DNA of 64,000 nucleotides from Prevotella sp. khp7. GTDB lineage: Bacteria > Bacteroidota > Bacteroidia > Bacteroidales > Bacteroidaceae. The notes beneath the pieces were generated by a model. That model was not told the DNA's origin, made no database searches, and worked only from the letters and a program-made list of their open reading frames with translations. The stretch lies in contig NZ_FOIV01000002.1 of assembly GCF_900109055.1 (NCBI RefSeq), forward strand, positions 310,001 to 374,000, given 5' to 3'. Of the stretch, positions 1 through 7,958 are shown piece after piece (position 1 is the stretch's first letter; each line of letters starts with the position of its first letter). The translations under genes were made by a program, and so were the position numbers.

Positions 1-383
1 TGGTCAATAATATTGTTAGAAACCTCAGCCAGACGATATACGTTAGCCTCGCGAGCACGATAGTCACCACCCTTTACGGTATCGTAGAACAGACGGTAAA
101 CAGAGTCACCATCGTTCTGGTAGCACTTAGCGGCGTTGATACCACCCTGAGCAGCGATAGAGTGAGCACGACGGGGTGAATCCTGAATACACAGGTTGAT
201 TACATTGAAGCCCATCTCGCCGAGTGAAGCAGCTGCAGATGCACCAGCCAGACCTGTACCAACTACGATAACATCGAGCTTCAGCTTGTTCTTGGGGTTA
301 ACCAAGCGCTGATGAGCCTTATATTCCTTCCATTTCTCAGGCACTGGTCCTGCGGGAATCTTTGAATCTAATACTTTTGCCAT
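1..383 (-). CDS. frdA: Fumarate reductase/succinate dehydrogenase flavoprotein subunit (N-terminal part)
   Basis: The first 127 residues of the FAD subunit of the quinol:fumarate reductase/succinate dehydrogenase complex; the rest lies beyond the left edge. It starts at an ATG at 381-383. Visible are the Rossmann FAD-binding glycine motif ([10 protein letters not shown], near residues 42-51) and HSIAAQGG, whose His is the known site of covalent FAD attachment in this family. The subunit interconverts fumarate and succinate on the cytoplasmic side of the membrane, in fumarate respiration typical of Bacteroidales. It lies 26 bases downstream of the cytochrome b subunit gene and is presumably in the same operon; the iron-sulfur subunit would follow outside the window. 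Family assignment is firm; direction of catalysis in vivo (frd versus sdh) is inference. Confidence 0.95.
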   Translation of the reverse strand, partial: MAKVLDSKIPAGPVPEKWKEYKAHQRLVNPKNKLKLDVIVVGTGLAGASAAASLGEMGFNVINLCIQDSPRRAHSIAAQGGINAAKCYQNDGDSVYRLFYDTVKGGDYRAREANVYRLAEVSNNIID

Positions 384-409
384 AATCTTTTCTAATTAAA
401 AATTGATAA

Positions 410-1105
410 TTAGCAGCTACCGCCACAGAGCGAAGGAGCACAACCGAATGCGAATGCCAGAACCACAATGAGGAAGCAGAGCATGAGCAGAGTCACGTAG
501 ATGTTACCAATACACATCCAACGCTTCAGCCAAATCTTGCCACTGACGCCCAGTGTCTGCATAGCTGACCAGAAACCATGAGAAAGGTGGAACCAGATAG
601 CTACAAGCCAAACAACGTAGAGCACAACAAAGACAGGATTCGAGAACGTCTCCTTAATCCATCCGAAACCATCGGTGGGGCTGATAGCGGGCATAGCGCC
701 AACAAGTTCTGCGAACATCATGTTGTACCAGAAGTTCCAAAGGTGAATCAGCAAACCAACGCAAATGATGAGACCCAGAACAAGCATGTTCTTAGATGCC
801 CACTCTACCTTACCAGCATTAACCTGTGTAGCCACTTCGTAGCGGTTGTCGCCACGAGCCGTACGGTTCTGCGCTGTCAGAATGAACGCGTAGACGATGT
901 GAATCACTGCCAGAGCTGCCAAACCAAGTGTTGCTACAACAGCATACCAGTTGGCACCTAGGAATTCGCAAATCATGTTGTAACCCTCTTCCGAGAATAG
1001 CGCTACCATGTTCATGCAACCATGAAAGGTCAGGAACAGAATCAGCGCAACGCCCGTAACAGACATTACAACTTTTCTACCAATTGATGAATTGATTAAC
1101 CACAT
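410..1105 (-). CDS. frdC: Succinate dehydrogenase/fumarate reductase cytochrome b subunit
   Basis: A 231-residue integral membrane protein that anchors the flavoprotein and iron-sulfur subunits and exchanges electrons with menaquinone through haem b. It has five strongly hydrophobic segments (about residues 11-35, 50-75, 105-128, 155-180, 200-222) and His residues in several of them that fit haem ligands of the single-subunit, Wolinella/Bacteroides-type cytochrome b. It starts at ATG 1103-1105, with a good Bacteroidetes promoter about 90 bases upstream. As first gene of a leftward operon it precedes the flavoprotein gene by 26 bases. The family is clear from the N-terminus (SSIGRKVVMSVTG) and overall layout. 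Confidence 0.93.
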   Translation of the reverse strand: MWLINSSIGRKVVMSVTGVALILFLTFHGCMNMVALFSEEGYNMICEFLGANWYAVVATLGLAALAVIHIVYAFILTAQNRTARGDNRYEVATQVNAGKVEWASKNMLVLGLIICVGLLIHLWNFWYNMMFAELVGAMPAISPTDGFGWIKETFSNPVFVVLYVVWLVAIWFHLSHGFWSAMQTLGVSGKIWLKRWMCIGNIYVTLLMLCFLIVVLAFAFGCAPSLCGGSC

Positions 1106-1190
1106 AAGTTGTTGAATTTAAGTTATTTATAAAAATTTGTAATCCTTCCTTATACCTTATTTTAGGTATATCTACCCTACTTTTAGAGCG

Positions 1191-1221
1191 CAAAGATACT
1201 ATAAATTAATGATAATTCAAA
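1191..1221 (-). promoter_or_regulatory. Bacteroidetes-type promoter of the frd operon
   Basis: On the minus strand the sequence reads TTTG (1218-1221), 19 bases, then TATCTTTG (1191-1198), an exact match to the Bacteroidetes -33/-7 consensus. It drives leftward transcription into frdC with a leader of roughly 80 bases. Inferred from sequence only. Confidence 0.7.
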
Positions 1222-1293
1222 GTTTTTTGAGACAAAAATGCATTATAATTCCAAATTTTATTGTTACTTTTGCGGAAAATTAGCGAAACGAAG

Positions 1294-3195
1294 ATGAAAT
1301 TCAACTATGATGTGCTGGTTATAGGGGGTGGACACGCTGGTTGCGAAGCAGCAAGCGCAAGCGCTAACATGGGAGCCAAAACCTGTCTGATAACCATGGA
1401 TATGAACAAGATTGCGCAGATGTCGTGCAATCCTGCTATTGGCGGCATAGCCAAAGGTCAGATAGTACGTGAGATTGATGCACTGGGAGGTCAGATGGGA
1501 TTGGTGACCGATGCCACATCAATACAATTCCGCATGCTAAACGTCGGCAAAGGCCCTGCCATGTGGAGTCCTCGCGCTCAGTGCGATAGAGGAAAATTTA
1601 TATGGGAGTGGCGCAAGCACCTCGATGAAACCGAGAACTTAGACATCTGGCAAGATCAGGCTGACGAACTTATTGTGGAAAACGAAAACAAAGGAAGCGT
1701 AAGGGCTATTGGCGTCAGAACTATCTGGGGTACAGAACTTTACGCAAAATCTATCGTTATTACTGCAGGTACTTTTCTCAACGGATTGATGCACATCGGG
1801 CGAAAGATGGTGGCAGGAGGGCGTATTGCAGAACCTGCCGTAACCCATTTTACAGAAAGCATCACAAGATATGGCATTGCCTCAGCTCGCATGAAGACAG
1901 GCACCCCTGTCCGTATTGATAAGCGTTCTGTTCATTTTGAAGACTTAGAGGAACAACCAGGAGAGGATCGCACATACCAATTCAGCTACATGAATAAAAG
2001 CGGAGCCTTAAAACAACTACCCTGTTGGACGGTAAACACCAATGCTGAGGTGCACGAGATTTTAAAAAGCGGTTTGGCAGACTCTCCATTATATAATGGC
2101 CAAATTCAATCGATAGGTCCGCGTTATTGTCCCTCAATAGAAACGAAGCTCGTTACCTTTCCTGATCGCGAGAAGCATCCGCTGTTCTTAGAACCAGAGG
2201 GGGAAGACACCAATGAGATGTATCTCAACGGTTTCTCGTCTTCTTTGCCGATGGACGCACAAATTGGAGCATTAAAGAAGATGCCCGCTTTCAGAGACGT
2301 GAAAGTATATCGACCTGGCTATGCAATTGAGTACGATTTCTTCGATCCGACACAATTAAATCATTCGTTGGAATCGAAGATTATCTCTAATCTCTTCATG
2401 GCGGGACAGGTAAATGGCACTACTGGTTATGAAGAGGCTGGAGGTCAAGGAACATTGGCTGGCATCAATGCCGCCCTGAAAGCAGGCGTAGAAAGTGATT
2501 GTCAATTCAACCCCTTCATTCTACATCGCGACGAAGCATATATAGGCGTTTTAATCGATGATTTAGTTACAAAAGGCGTCGACGAACCCTATCGTATGTT
2601 CACTTCCAGAGCCGAATACCGCATTCTTCTTCGTCAGGACGATGCAGACGCTCGCTTGACGGAAAAAGCCTACGAGTTGGGATTGGTAAAACGTGACCGC
2701 TATGAATGGTGGATGGAAAAGAAACAATATATCGAAGAAATCGAAACTTTCTGCCAAAATTTTGCGATTAAACCGCGTTTGATTAATTCCGCCTTGGAGG
2801 CTGCTGGCACTACCCCACTCCAGTTTGGCTGCAAGCTCATTGATTTAGTGAATCGTCCACAATTAAATTTGTCAAACCTTTCTGAGATGATTCCACAACT
2901 CAAGGAGGTTCTGAATCGCCCAACTAATCGAAAGGAGGAAATTGCAGAAGCTGCAGAAATCCGAATGAAATATAAAGGATATATCGAGCGTGAGAAAATT
3001 GTGGCCGAAAAAATGCATCGCTTAGAGAATATTAAAATCAAAGGACACTTTAACTACGAAGAACTTCAAGGCCTTTCCACCGAGTGTCGTCAGAAGTTGA
3101 TGAAGATTCAGCCCGAGACGTTGGCACAGGCAAGCCGTATCCCTGGAGTCTCACCGAGCGACATTAATGTACTTTTGGTACTAATGGGAAGATAG
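1294..3195 (+). CDS. mnmG: tRNA uridine 5-carboxymethylaminomethyl modification enzyme MnmG (GidA)
   Basis: A 633-residue FAD-dependent enzyme that, with MnmE, adds the carboxymethylaminomethyl group to U34 of certain tRNAs. The ATG at 1294 is preferred over an in-frame TTG/ATG extension further upstream, because the conserved family N-terminus (YDVLVIGGGHAGCEAA) begins five residues after it and a TACTTTTG -7 box lies at 1265-1272, inside the longer frame. The family signatures CNPAIGGIAKG and GQVNGTTGYEEAGGQG are present, as is the conserved C-terminal helical domain that binds MnmE and tRNA. Length is normal for the family. It is monocistronic or read together with apt 50 bases downstream; a parS sequence sits directly after its stop codon. 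Confidence 0.97.
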   Translation: MKFNYDVLVIGGGHAGCEAASASANMGAKTCLITMDMNKIAQMSCNPAIGGIAKGQIVREIDALGGQMGLVTDATSIQFRMLNVGKGPAMWSPRAQCDRGKFIWEWRKHLDETENLDIWQDQADELIVENENKGSVRAIGVRTIWGTELYAKSIVITAGTFLNGLMHIGRKMVAGGRIAEPAVTHFTESITRYGIASARMKTGTPVRIDKRSVHFEDLEEQPGEDRTYQFSYMNKSGALKQLPCWTVNTNAEVHEILKSGLADSPLYNGQIQSIGPRYCPSIETKLVTFPDREKHPLFLEPEGEDTNEMYLNGFSSSLPMDAQIGALKKMPAFRDVKVYRPGYAIEYDFFDPTQLNHSLESKIISNLFMAGQVNGTTGYEEAGGQGTLAGINAALKAGVESDCQFNPFILHRDEAYIGVLIDDLVTKGVDEPYRMFTSRAEYRILLRQDDADARLTEKAYELGLVKRDRYEWWMEKKQYIEEIETFCQNFAIKPRLINSALEAAGTTPLQFGCKLIDLVNRPQLNLSNLSEMIPQLKEVLNRPTNRKEEIAEAAEIRMKYKGYIEREKIVAEKMHRLENIKIKGHFNYEELQGLSTECRQKLMKIQPETLAQASRIPGVSPSDINVLLVLMGR

Positions 3196-3211
3196 TGTTC
3201 CACGTGAAACA
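3196..3211. other. parS centromere site (perfect 16-bp match)
   Basis: The sequence TGTTCCACGTGAAACA is identical to the conserved bacterial parS consensus (TGTTNCACGTGAAACA) bound by ParB. It is palindromic, begins immediately after the mnmG stop codon and lies in the non-coding gap before apt. ParB-parS complexes load SMC and segregate origins. The identity of the motif is seen directly; ParB binding is inference from the conserved motif. Confidence 0.85.
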
Positions 3212-3245
3212 AATATAATTATACAGACATTATAACTCATTGATT

Positions 3246-3773
3246 ATGAACAACAAGACATTGATTGACAATCTGCGTTGCATACCAGATTTCCCAAAGA
3301 AGGGCATCAACTTCAGAGACGTAACAACTCTCTACAAGAGCGCCGAGTGCATGAAGATCATGATGGAGGAGTTGGAAAAGCTCTACAAAGACAAGGGTAT
3401 CACCAAGGTGGTAGGCATTGAAAGTCGTGGTTTCATTCTTGGCGCAGCCCTCGCCGCCCGATTAGGCTGCGGATTCGTAATGGCACGCAAACCGGGCAAA
3501 TTACCCGCAACAGTTATCAAAGAGTCATTTTCCAAGGAGTACGGCGTTGACACTATCGAGATGCATATCGACTCTATCGACGAGAACGATGTTGTGCTGA
3601 TTCACGACGACTTGCTGGCTACAGGTGGTACTGCCAAAGCTGCATATAATCTTGTCCAGCATTTTAAACCCAAGAAAGTCTACATGAACTTCATCATCGA
3701 GATTACAGACGAGGGCCTTCATGGTCGGGACATGTTTGAGGGAATCGACCTCACTACCCTCATGACACTGTAA
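3246..3773 (+). CDS. apt: Adenine phosphoribosyltransferase
   Basis: A 175-residue cytoplasmic purine-salvage enzyme that converts adenine and PRPP to AMP. Conserved features: the N-terminal IPDFPKKGINFRDVT motif, GIESRGFILGAALA, the KPGKLPA segment, and the PRPP-binding loop VVLIHDDLLATGGTAKAA near residues 115-132. Two candidate starts lie in frame, 3240 and 3246; the second gives the usual MNNKTLIDNLR beginning and is chosen. The gene is bracketed by a perfect parS site upstream and a near-perfect one right after its stop codon, an odd but functional-looking arrangement. Confidence 0.96.
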   Translation: MNNKTLIDNLRCIPDFPKKGINFRDVTTLYKSAECMKIMMEELEKLYKDKGITKVVGIESRGFILGAALAARLGCGFVMARKPGKLPATVIKESFSKEYGVDTIEMHIDSIDENDVVLIHDDLLATGGTAKAAYNLVQHFKPKKVYMNFIIEITDEGLHGRDMFEGIDLTTLMTL

Positions 3774-3789
3774 CGTTTCACGTGAAACC
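3774..3789. other. parS-like site (14 of 16 positions)
   Basis: CGTTTCACGTGAAACC matches the parS consensus at all 14 inner positions and differs only in the two outermost bases. It begins one base after the apt stop codon and is itself a perfect palindrome in its core. Together with the site at 3196 it flanks apt. ParB binding is inferred. Confidence 0.7.
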
Positions 3790-3849
3790 ACATCTTGCGG
3801 AACATGCCTATTTAAAGGCTTTCCGCAAGATTAACAACAAAGAATAGGA

Positions 3850-5682
3850 ATGACGAAGGAAGAAAACGAGAAGCGATTAACATACCTGAAGAAGATTGTA
3901 AGCAGACTACCAGATAAACCTGGCAGCTACCAATTCTATGATGAGGACCATACAATAATATATGTAGGAAAGGCCAAGAGCTTGAAATCCAGAGTCTCAT
4001 CCTACTTTCACACAGAGGTAGACCGTTTTAAGACGAAGGTTCTAGTCAGCAAGATCTTTGATATTAGCTACACCATAGTCAATACAGAAGAGGACGCATT
4101 ATTACTTGAAAATTCACTCATAAAAAAATACAACCCTCGTTACAATGTGCTACTGAAAGATGGAAAGACCTATCCTTCTATCTGCATTACAAACGAGTAT
4201 CTTCCTCGTATCTTCAAGACACGTACCATCAATAAGAAGTGGGGAACATATTATGGGCCCTACTCTCACGTTGGTTCAATGTACGCCATTCTCGACATAA
4301 TCAAAGAACTATATCACCCAAGGACCTGTCGGCAACCCATCACAAAAGAGGGAATCGAAAACGGGAAATATAAAGTCTGCCTCGATTACCATATTAAGAA
4401 ATGCATGGGGCCCTGCGTGGGCAAGCAGAGCTATGATGACTATCAGAGAAACATACTGCAAGCTCGCGAAATACTGAAAGGCAACACCGGCGTAGTGATG
4501 AAGGAACTGAAGGATGAGATGCTAAGACTTTCAGAGCAGTTACGCTTCGAAGAGGCAGAAGAAGTGAAGCGTAAATATATGCTTCTGGATGGATTTGTAA
4601 GCAAAAGTCAGGTGGTTAGTCACACCATCAACAATGTGGACGTTTTCTCCATCACATCCGATGAAAAAATGGCCTTTATCAATTTCATTCACGTGGCAAA
4701 TGGTAGTGTAAATCAGAGCTTTACAATAGAATACAAGAAAAAACTTAATGAGACCGATGAGGAGCTTTTGGAACTTGGAATCGTGGAGATTAGGGAGCGT
4801 TTCAAAAGCAATTCAAAGGAAATCATCGTTCCTCAAGAGGTTAAAGTAGAACTTGAAGGAGTTACCTTCACTGTACCACAAAGAGGCGACAAGAAAACCC
4901 TACTCGACCTATCAATTATGAACGGAAAAGAGTATAAATTCGACCGTCTGAAACAAGCCGAGAAACTCAATCCCGAACAGAAACAAACCCGCTTGATGAA
5001 AGAACTACAGGAAAAGCTCCATCTGCCCAAACTACCCTATCAAATCGAGTGCTTTGACAACTCAAATATATCCGGTACCGATGCTGTTGCATCATGCGTG
5101 GTATTCAAGGCCATGAAGCCCAGCAAAAAAGACTATAAGCGCTTCAATATTAAGACTGTTGTAGGGCCCGATGACTATGCTTCGATGAAGGAGGTTGTAC
5201 ATCGCCGCTACAGCAGACTTATAGAAGAAGAACAACCCCTACCCGATCTTATTATAGCTGACGGCGGAAAAGGACAAATGGAGGTGATTCGTGAGGTGAT
5301 TCAAGACGAGTTAAATCTAGACATCCCCATTGCAGGACTGGCAAAAGACGACCGTCACCGTACCAATGAGTTGCTTTATGGCTTTCCACCCATGAAAGTA
5401 GCACTGAAACTCGATTCAGAACTGTTTCACGTGCTTTCACAAATACAGGACGAAGTACACCGCTTCGCCATCGAATTCCACAGAGACAAGCGTTCTAAGC
5501 GTGCTTTACACTCCGAGCTGGATGATATCAAGGGAATAGGACCAAAGACGCGTGACGAGCTTCTAAAAGCTTTTAAATCCGTTAAACGCCTTCGCGAAGC
5601 CCCACTCGAACAACTTTCTGAGGCTGTAGGACCGGCAAAAGCAGCTATTGTTTACAACTACTTTCATGCTTTGAACGGCTGA
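3850..5682 (+). CDS. uvrC: Excinuclease ABC subunit C
   Basis: A 610-residue nucleotide-excision-repair nuclease that makes the incisions on both sides of a lesion after UvrAB loading. The N-terminal GIY-YIG domain is visible (PGSYQFYDEDHTIIYVGKAK, near residues 23-42), followed by a conserved Cys cluster (CLDYHIKKCMGPC), a UvrB-binding UVR-like segment near 210-245, the RNase H-like endonuclease half (IECFDNSNISGTDAVAS; LIIADGGKGQ) and C-terminal helix-hairpin-helix motifs (DIKGIGPKTRDELL). Length is standard. It lies 60 bases after the second parS-like site and is followed by a 240-base gap with tandem repeats. Confidence 0.97.
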   Translation: MTKEENEKRLTYLKKIVSRLPDKPGSYQFYDEDHTIIYVGKAKSLKSRVSSYFHTEVDRFKTKVLVSKIFDISYTIVNTEEDALLLENSLIKKYNPRYNVLLKDGKTYPSICITNEYLPRIFKTRTINKKWGTYYGPYSHVGSMYAILDIIKELYHPRTCRQPITKEGIENGKYKVCLDYHIKKCMGPCVGKQSYDDYQRNILQAREILKGNTGVVMKELKDEMLRLSEQLRFEEAEEVKRKYMLLDGFVSKSQVVSHTINNVDVFSITSDEKMAFINFIHVANGSVNQSFTIEYKKKLNETDEELLELGIVEIRERFKSNSKEIIVPQEVKVELEGVTFTVPQRGDKKTLLDLSIMNGKEYKFDRLKQAEKLNPEQKQTRLMKELQEKLHLPKLPYQIECFDNSNISGTDAVASCVVFKAMKPSKKDYKRFNIKTVVGPDDYASMKEVVHRRYSRLIEEEQPLPDLIIADGGKGQMEVIREVIQDELNLDIPIAGLAKDDRHRTNELLYGFPPMKVALKLDSELFHVLSQIQDEVHRFAIEFHRDKRSKRALHSELDDIKGIGPKTRDELLKAFKSVKRLREAPLEQLSEAVGPAKAAIVYNYFHALNG

Positions 5683-5725
5683 CAGGAATATGCAAGTACA
5701 TGGTCAGCAGCTATATCTTATTGTG

Positions 5726-5791
5726 CAATATAGATTAAATTGCAAAGCAAAATAGACTAAATTGCAGAACAAAATAGACTAAATTGCAAAA
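5726..5791. repeat. Three tandem 22-bp direct repeats
   Basis: Units at 5726-5747, 5748-5769 and 5770-5791 share the core TAGACTAAATTGCA (TAGATTAAATTGCA in the first). They are head to tail without spacers, in the gap between uvrC and dtd, about 85 bases upstream of the dtd promoter. Each contains AATTGCA. Function unknown; spacing of two helical turns would suit binding of a repeated DNA-binding protein, but this is only a guess. Confidence 0.8.
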
Positions 5792-5872
5792 AAAGGAGAT
5801 GTCTCTGTCAATACATAAGCTTAAATGTATCAATTGAAAACAGCATGAATGACAGTGAAATAAAACACTAGA

Positions 5873-5904
5873 TTTGGTAAATTGAAAATAAGTTTGTAAC
5901 TTTG
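5873..5904 (+). promoter_or_regulatory. Bacteroidetes-type promoter of the dtd-deoC operon
   Basis: TTTG at 5873-5876, 20 bases, TAACTTTG at 5897-5904: close to the ideal -33/-7 pair. The dtd ATG follows 18 bases later, so the ATG at 5923 is the start rather than the in-frame ATG at 5902, which would overlap the -7 box. Confidence 0.75.
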
Positions 5905-5922
5905 CCGAAAAATCGAAAGATA

Positions 5923-6375
5923 ATGAGAGCAGTCATACAACGAGTTACCCATGCCAGCGTTACCATCGAAAGCAACGTAAAAAGCCGTATAGGACAGGGA
6001 TTTCTGATTCTGTTAGGCGTATGCGAAGAGGACACGATGGAAGATGTGGACTGGTTAGTGAAAAAGATAGCCAACCTGCGTGTGTTTGGTGACGAAAACG
6101 ACGTGATGAACCGCTCTATTCTCGACATTCAAGGCGAGGCTTTGGTAATAAGCCAGTTTACACTCTACGCCAGCTACAAGAAGGGTAACCGTCCTAGCTG
6201 GTTCCGTGCAGGCTCACACGAGCACTCTATCCCACTCTACGAGGCCTTCTGCACTCAACTTTCCGATGCCATTGGAAAGCCAGTAGGCACAGGCGAATTC
6301 GGCGCAGACATGAAGGTTGAGCTCCTCAATGACGGGCCCGTAACCATCTGTATGGATACAAAAAACAAAGAATAA
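5923..6375 (+). CDS. dtd: D-aminoacyl-tRNA deacylase
   Basis: A 150-residue proofreading enzyme that hydrolyses D-aminoacyl-tRNAs. The family start MRAVIQRV is at the ATG at 5923. The catalytic SQFTLYAS motif (near residues 77-84) and the second active-site motif NDGPVTI (near 135-141) are both intact. First gene of a compact rightward run with a small membrane protein, a MazG-like pyrophosphohydrolase and deoC; the next start follows its stop by two bases, implying co-transcription. Confidence 0.96.
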   Translation: MRAVIQRVTHASVTIESNVKSRIGQGFLILLGVCEEDTMEDVDWLVKKIANLRVFGDENDVMNRSILDIQGEALVISQFTLYASYKKGNRPSWFRAGSHEHSIPLYEAFCTQLSDAIGKPVGTGEFGADMKVELLNDGPVTICMDTKNKE

Positions 6376-6377
6376 GA

Positions 6378-6626
6378 ATGAAGAAATATCTCAAGGAAAT
6401 AGAAATATCGGGCCTAATTCTGACGGCTATCGGCGTAGGACTTTCCTACATCAAGGGCATACAATATGGCGTATGGCCATGCGGTATAGGGCTCTTCCTG
6501 CTACTTCTTATTTTTCTCTACAAAGCATTCCACTGGAAGGAATACGAGCGCGAGAATAAGCAGTATATCATGATTATACTGATTTGCATTTTCATATTAA
6601 TACTTCAAATGTTTAAGGCACGATGA
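6378..6626 (+). CDS. Small three-helix membrane protein, function unknown
   Basis: An 82-residue protein with three hydrophobic segments (about residues 9-25, 31-50 and 62-79) separated by short charged loops. No family is recognised. It sits two bases after dtd and its last four bases overlap the start of the MazG-like gene (ATGA), which strongly suggests it is translated as part of this operon. Nothing in the sequence indicates a biochemical role; it may simply be an inner-membrane accessory protein. Confidence 0.75.
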   Translation: MKKYLKEIEISGLILTAIGVGLSYIKGIQYGVWPCGIGLFLLLLIFLYKAFHWKEYERENKQYIMIILICIFILILQMFKAR

Positions 6627-6949
6627 CCATCAAAGAAGCGCAAGAAGCGGTAGACCGCTGGATAAAGGAATACGGCGTGCGCTACTTCTCAGAACTTACC
6701 AATATGGCTGTTCTGACGGAGGAAGTTGGCGAACTGGCCCGGGTGATAGCGCGTAAATACGGCGATCAGAGCTTCAAAGAGGGCGAGAAAGATAACCTTG
6801 GCGAAGAAATGGCCGATATTCTCTGGGTACTACTCTGTCTGGCTAATCAGACGGGAGTTGATCTCACTGATGAGTTGCAGAAATCCATCGAAAAGAAGAC
6901 ACAAAGAGACTCATTAAGACATATACATAACAAGAAACTATTAGCATAA
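6623..6949 (+). CDS. MazG-like nucleotide pyrophosphohydrolase
   Basis: A 108-residue all-alpha NTP pyrophosphohydrolase. The Mg-binding pattern of the MazG/dUTPase-like superfamily is visible: EEVGELARVIARK (near residues 28-40) and GEEMADILWVLLCLAN (near 59-74). Such single-domain proteins hydrolyse non-canonical or excess nucleoside triphosphates to monophosphates. It overlaps the preceding membrane-protein gene by four bases and is followed by deoC five bases later. The exact nucleotide substrate cannot be read from the sequence. Confidence 0.9.
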   Translation: MTIKEAQEAVDRWIKEYGVRYFSELTNMAVLTEEVGELARVIARKYGDQSFKEGEKDNLGEEMADILWVLLCLANQTGVDLTDELQKSIEKKTQRDSLRHIHNKKLLA

Positions 6950-6954
6950 CAATT

Positions 6955-7890
6955 ATGGCAGAACATCATCATGACCACGAGCATCACCACCATGTGGAGA
7001 TGCCACAGAAGAGCCGTATTGAAGAGGCTCTGAGCAAGTACAACCTCGATGTGAAGGATGAGGACGTGAAAGAGGCAGTGAAGAAAATTATTGCCGAGAA
7101 AGTACATGAAAACGACACTCCAGAGGTGAAACAGTTCCTGATGGGTAGCGTAGAACTAACGACACTGAAAACTACCGATTCTGATGAAAGCGTAATGGCC
7201 TTCACAGAGCGTGTAAACCAGTTTGACGAGCAATATCCTAACCTACCCCACGTAGCAACCATCTGCGTATATCCCCGCTTCGCCCGCACCGTAGCAGAAA
7301 CGCTCGAGGTGGATGGCGTGGAGATTGCTTGCGTGTCAGGCTCATTCCCATCTTCCCAGGCCCTTATCGAGGTGAAAACCATCGAGACCCAATTGGCCGT
7401 AAAAGACGGCGCTACAGAGATCGACATGGTGCTCTCAGTAGGTGAATTCTTAGAGGGCGACTACGAGACCGTATGCGATGAGATACAGCAGATGAAAGAG
7501 GCGTGTGGTGATAAAAAGATGAAGGTGATTCTGGAGACAGGTTGCCTAAAGACTGCTGCCAACATCAAGACCGCCTCAATTCTAGCCATGTATAGCGGTG
7601 CCGACTATATCAAGACCTCTACAGGCAAGCTGGAGCCAGCCGCAACACCAGAGGCTGCTTATGTGATGTGTCAAGCCATCAAGGAGTACTACGAGCAGAC
7701 TGGCATTCAGATTGGTTTCAAGCCCGCAGGAGGCCTTAACTCCGTGATGGACGCACTGATATACTATACCATCGTCAAAGAGGTTCTGGGCGAGAAATGG
7801 CTCACCAACGAGATGTTCCGCATGGGAACCTCACGCTTGGCTAATATGCTATTGAGTGAGGTCATCGGTGAAGAAGTGAAGTTCTTCTAA
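6955..7890 (+). CDS. deoC: Deoxyribose-phosphate aldolase with His-rich N-terminus
   Basis: A 311-residue class I aldolase that splits 2-deoxyribose 5-phosphate to glyceraldehyde 3-phosphate and acetaldehyde in deoxynucleoside catabolism. The Schiff-base lysine is in GADYIKTSTGK, a second active-site lysine in GFKPAGG, and the catalytic Asp region in EIDMVLSVG. The first 14 residues carry eight histidines (residues 4-6, 8, 10-13), resembling a natural metal-binding tag, on top of a helical N-terminal extension of about 70 residues before the TIM barrel. Last gene of the dtd operon; a strong hairpin follows. Confidence 0.95.
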   Translation: MAEHHHDHEHHHHVEMPQKSRIEEALSKYNLDVKDEDVKEAVKKIIAEKVHENDTPEVKQFLMGSVELTTLKTTDSDESVMAFTERVNQFDEQYPNLPHVATICVYPRFARTVAETLEVDGVEIACVSGSFPSSQALIEVKTIETQLAVKDGATEIDMVLSVGEFLEGDYETVCDEIQQMKEACGDKKMKVILETGCLKTAANIKTASILAMYSGADYIKTSTGKLEPAATPEAAYVMCQAIKEYYEQTGIQIGFKPAGGLNSVMDALIYYTIVKEVLGEKWLTNEMFRMGTSRLANMLLSEVIGEEVKFF

Positions 7891-7920
7891 TAAGTATACC
7901 TAGATGATTCCGCTCTTAAT

Positions 7921-7956
7921 AAATAACCCTCGCAATAAAACTTGCGAGGGTTATTT
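7921..7956. terminator. Bidirectional terminator between deoC and the prenyl synthase gene
   Basis: Perfect 15-bp stem (7921-7935 with 7942-7956) and a six-base loop. The core is AACCCTCGCAA, with A-rich and T-rich flanks on both sides, so it can end transcription of both convergent genes. Confidence 0.9.
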
Positions 7957-7958
7957 AT

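Noticed and set aside
5423..5438. A third parS-like sequence in uvrC (TGTTTCACGTGCTTTC)
   Set aside because: Only 11 of 16 positions match and the palindrome is broken; it is explained by the protein sequence.
5726..5791. The 22-bp repeats as a CRISPR array
   Set aside because: Repeats are contiguous without spacers, only three units, and no cas genes are near.
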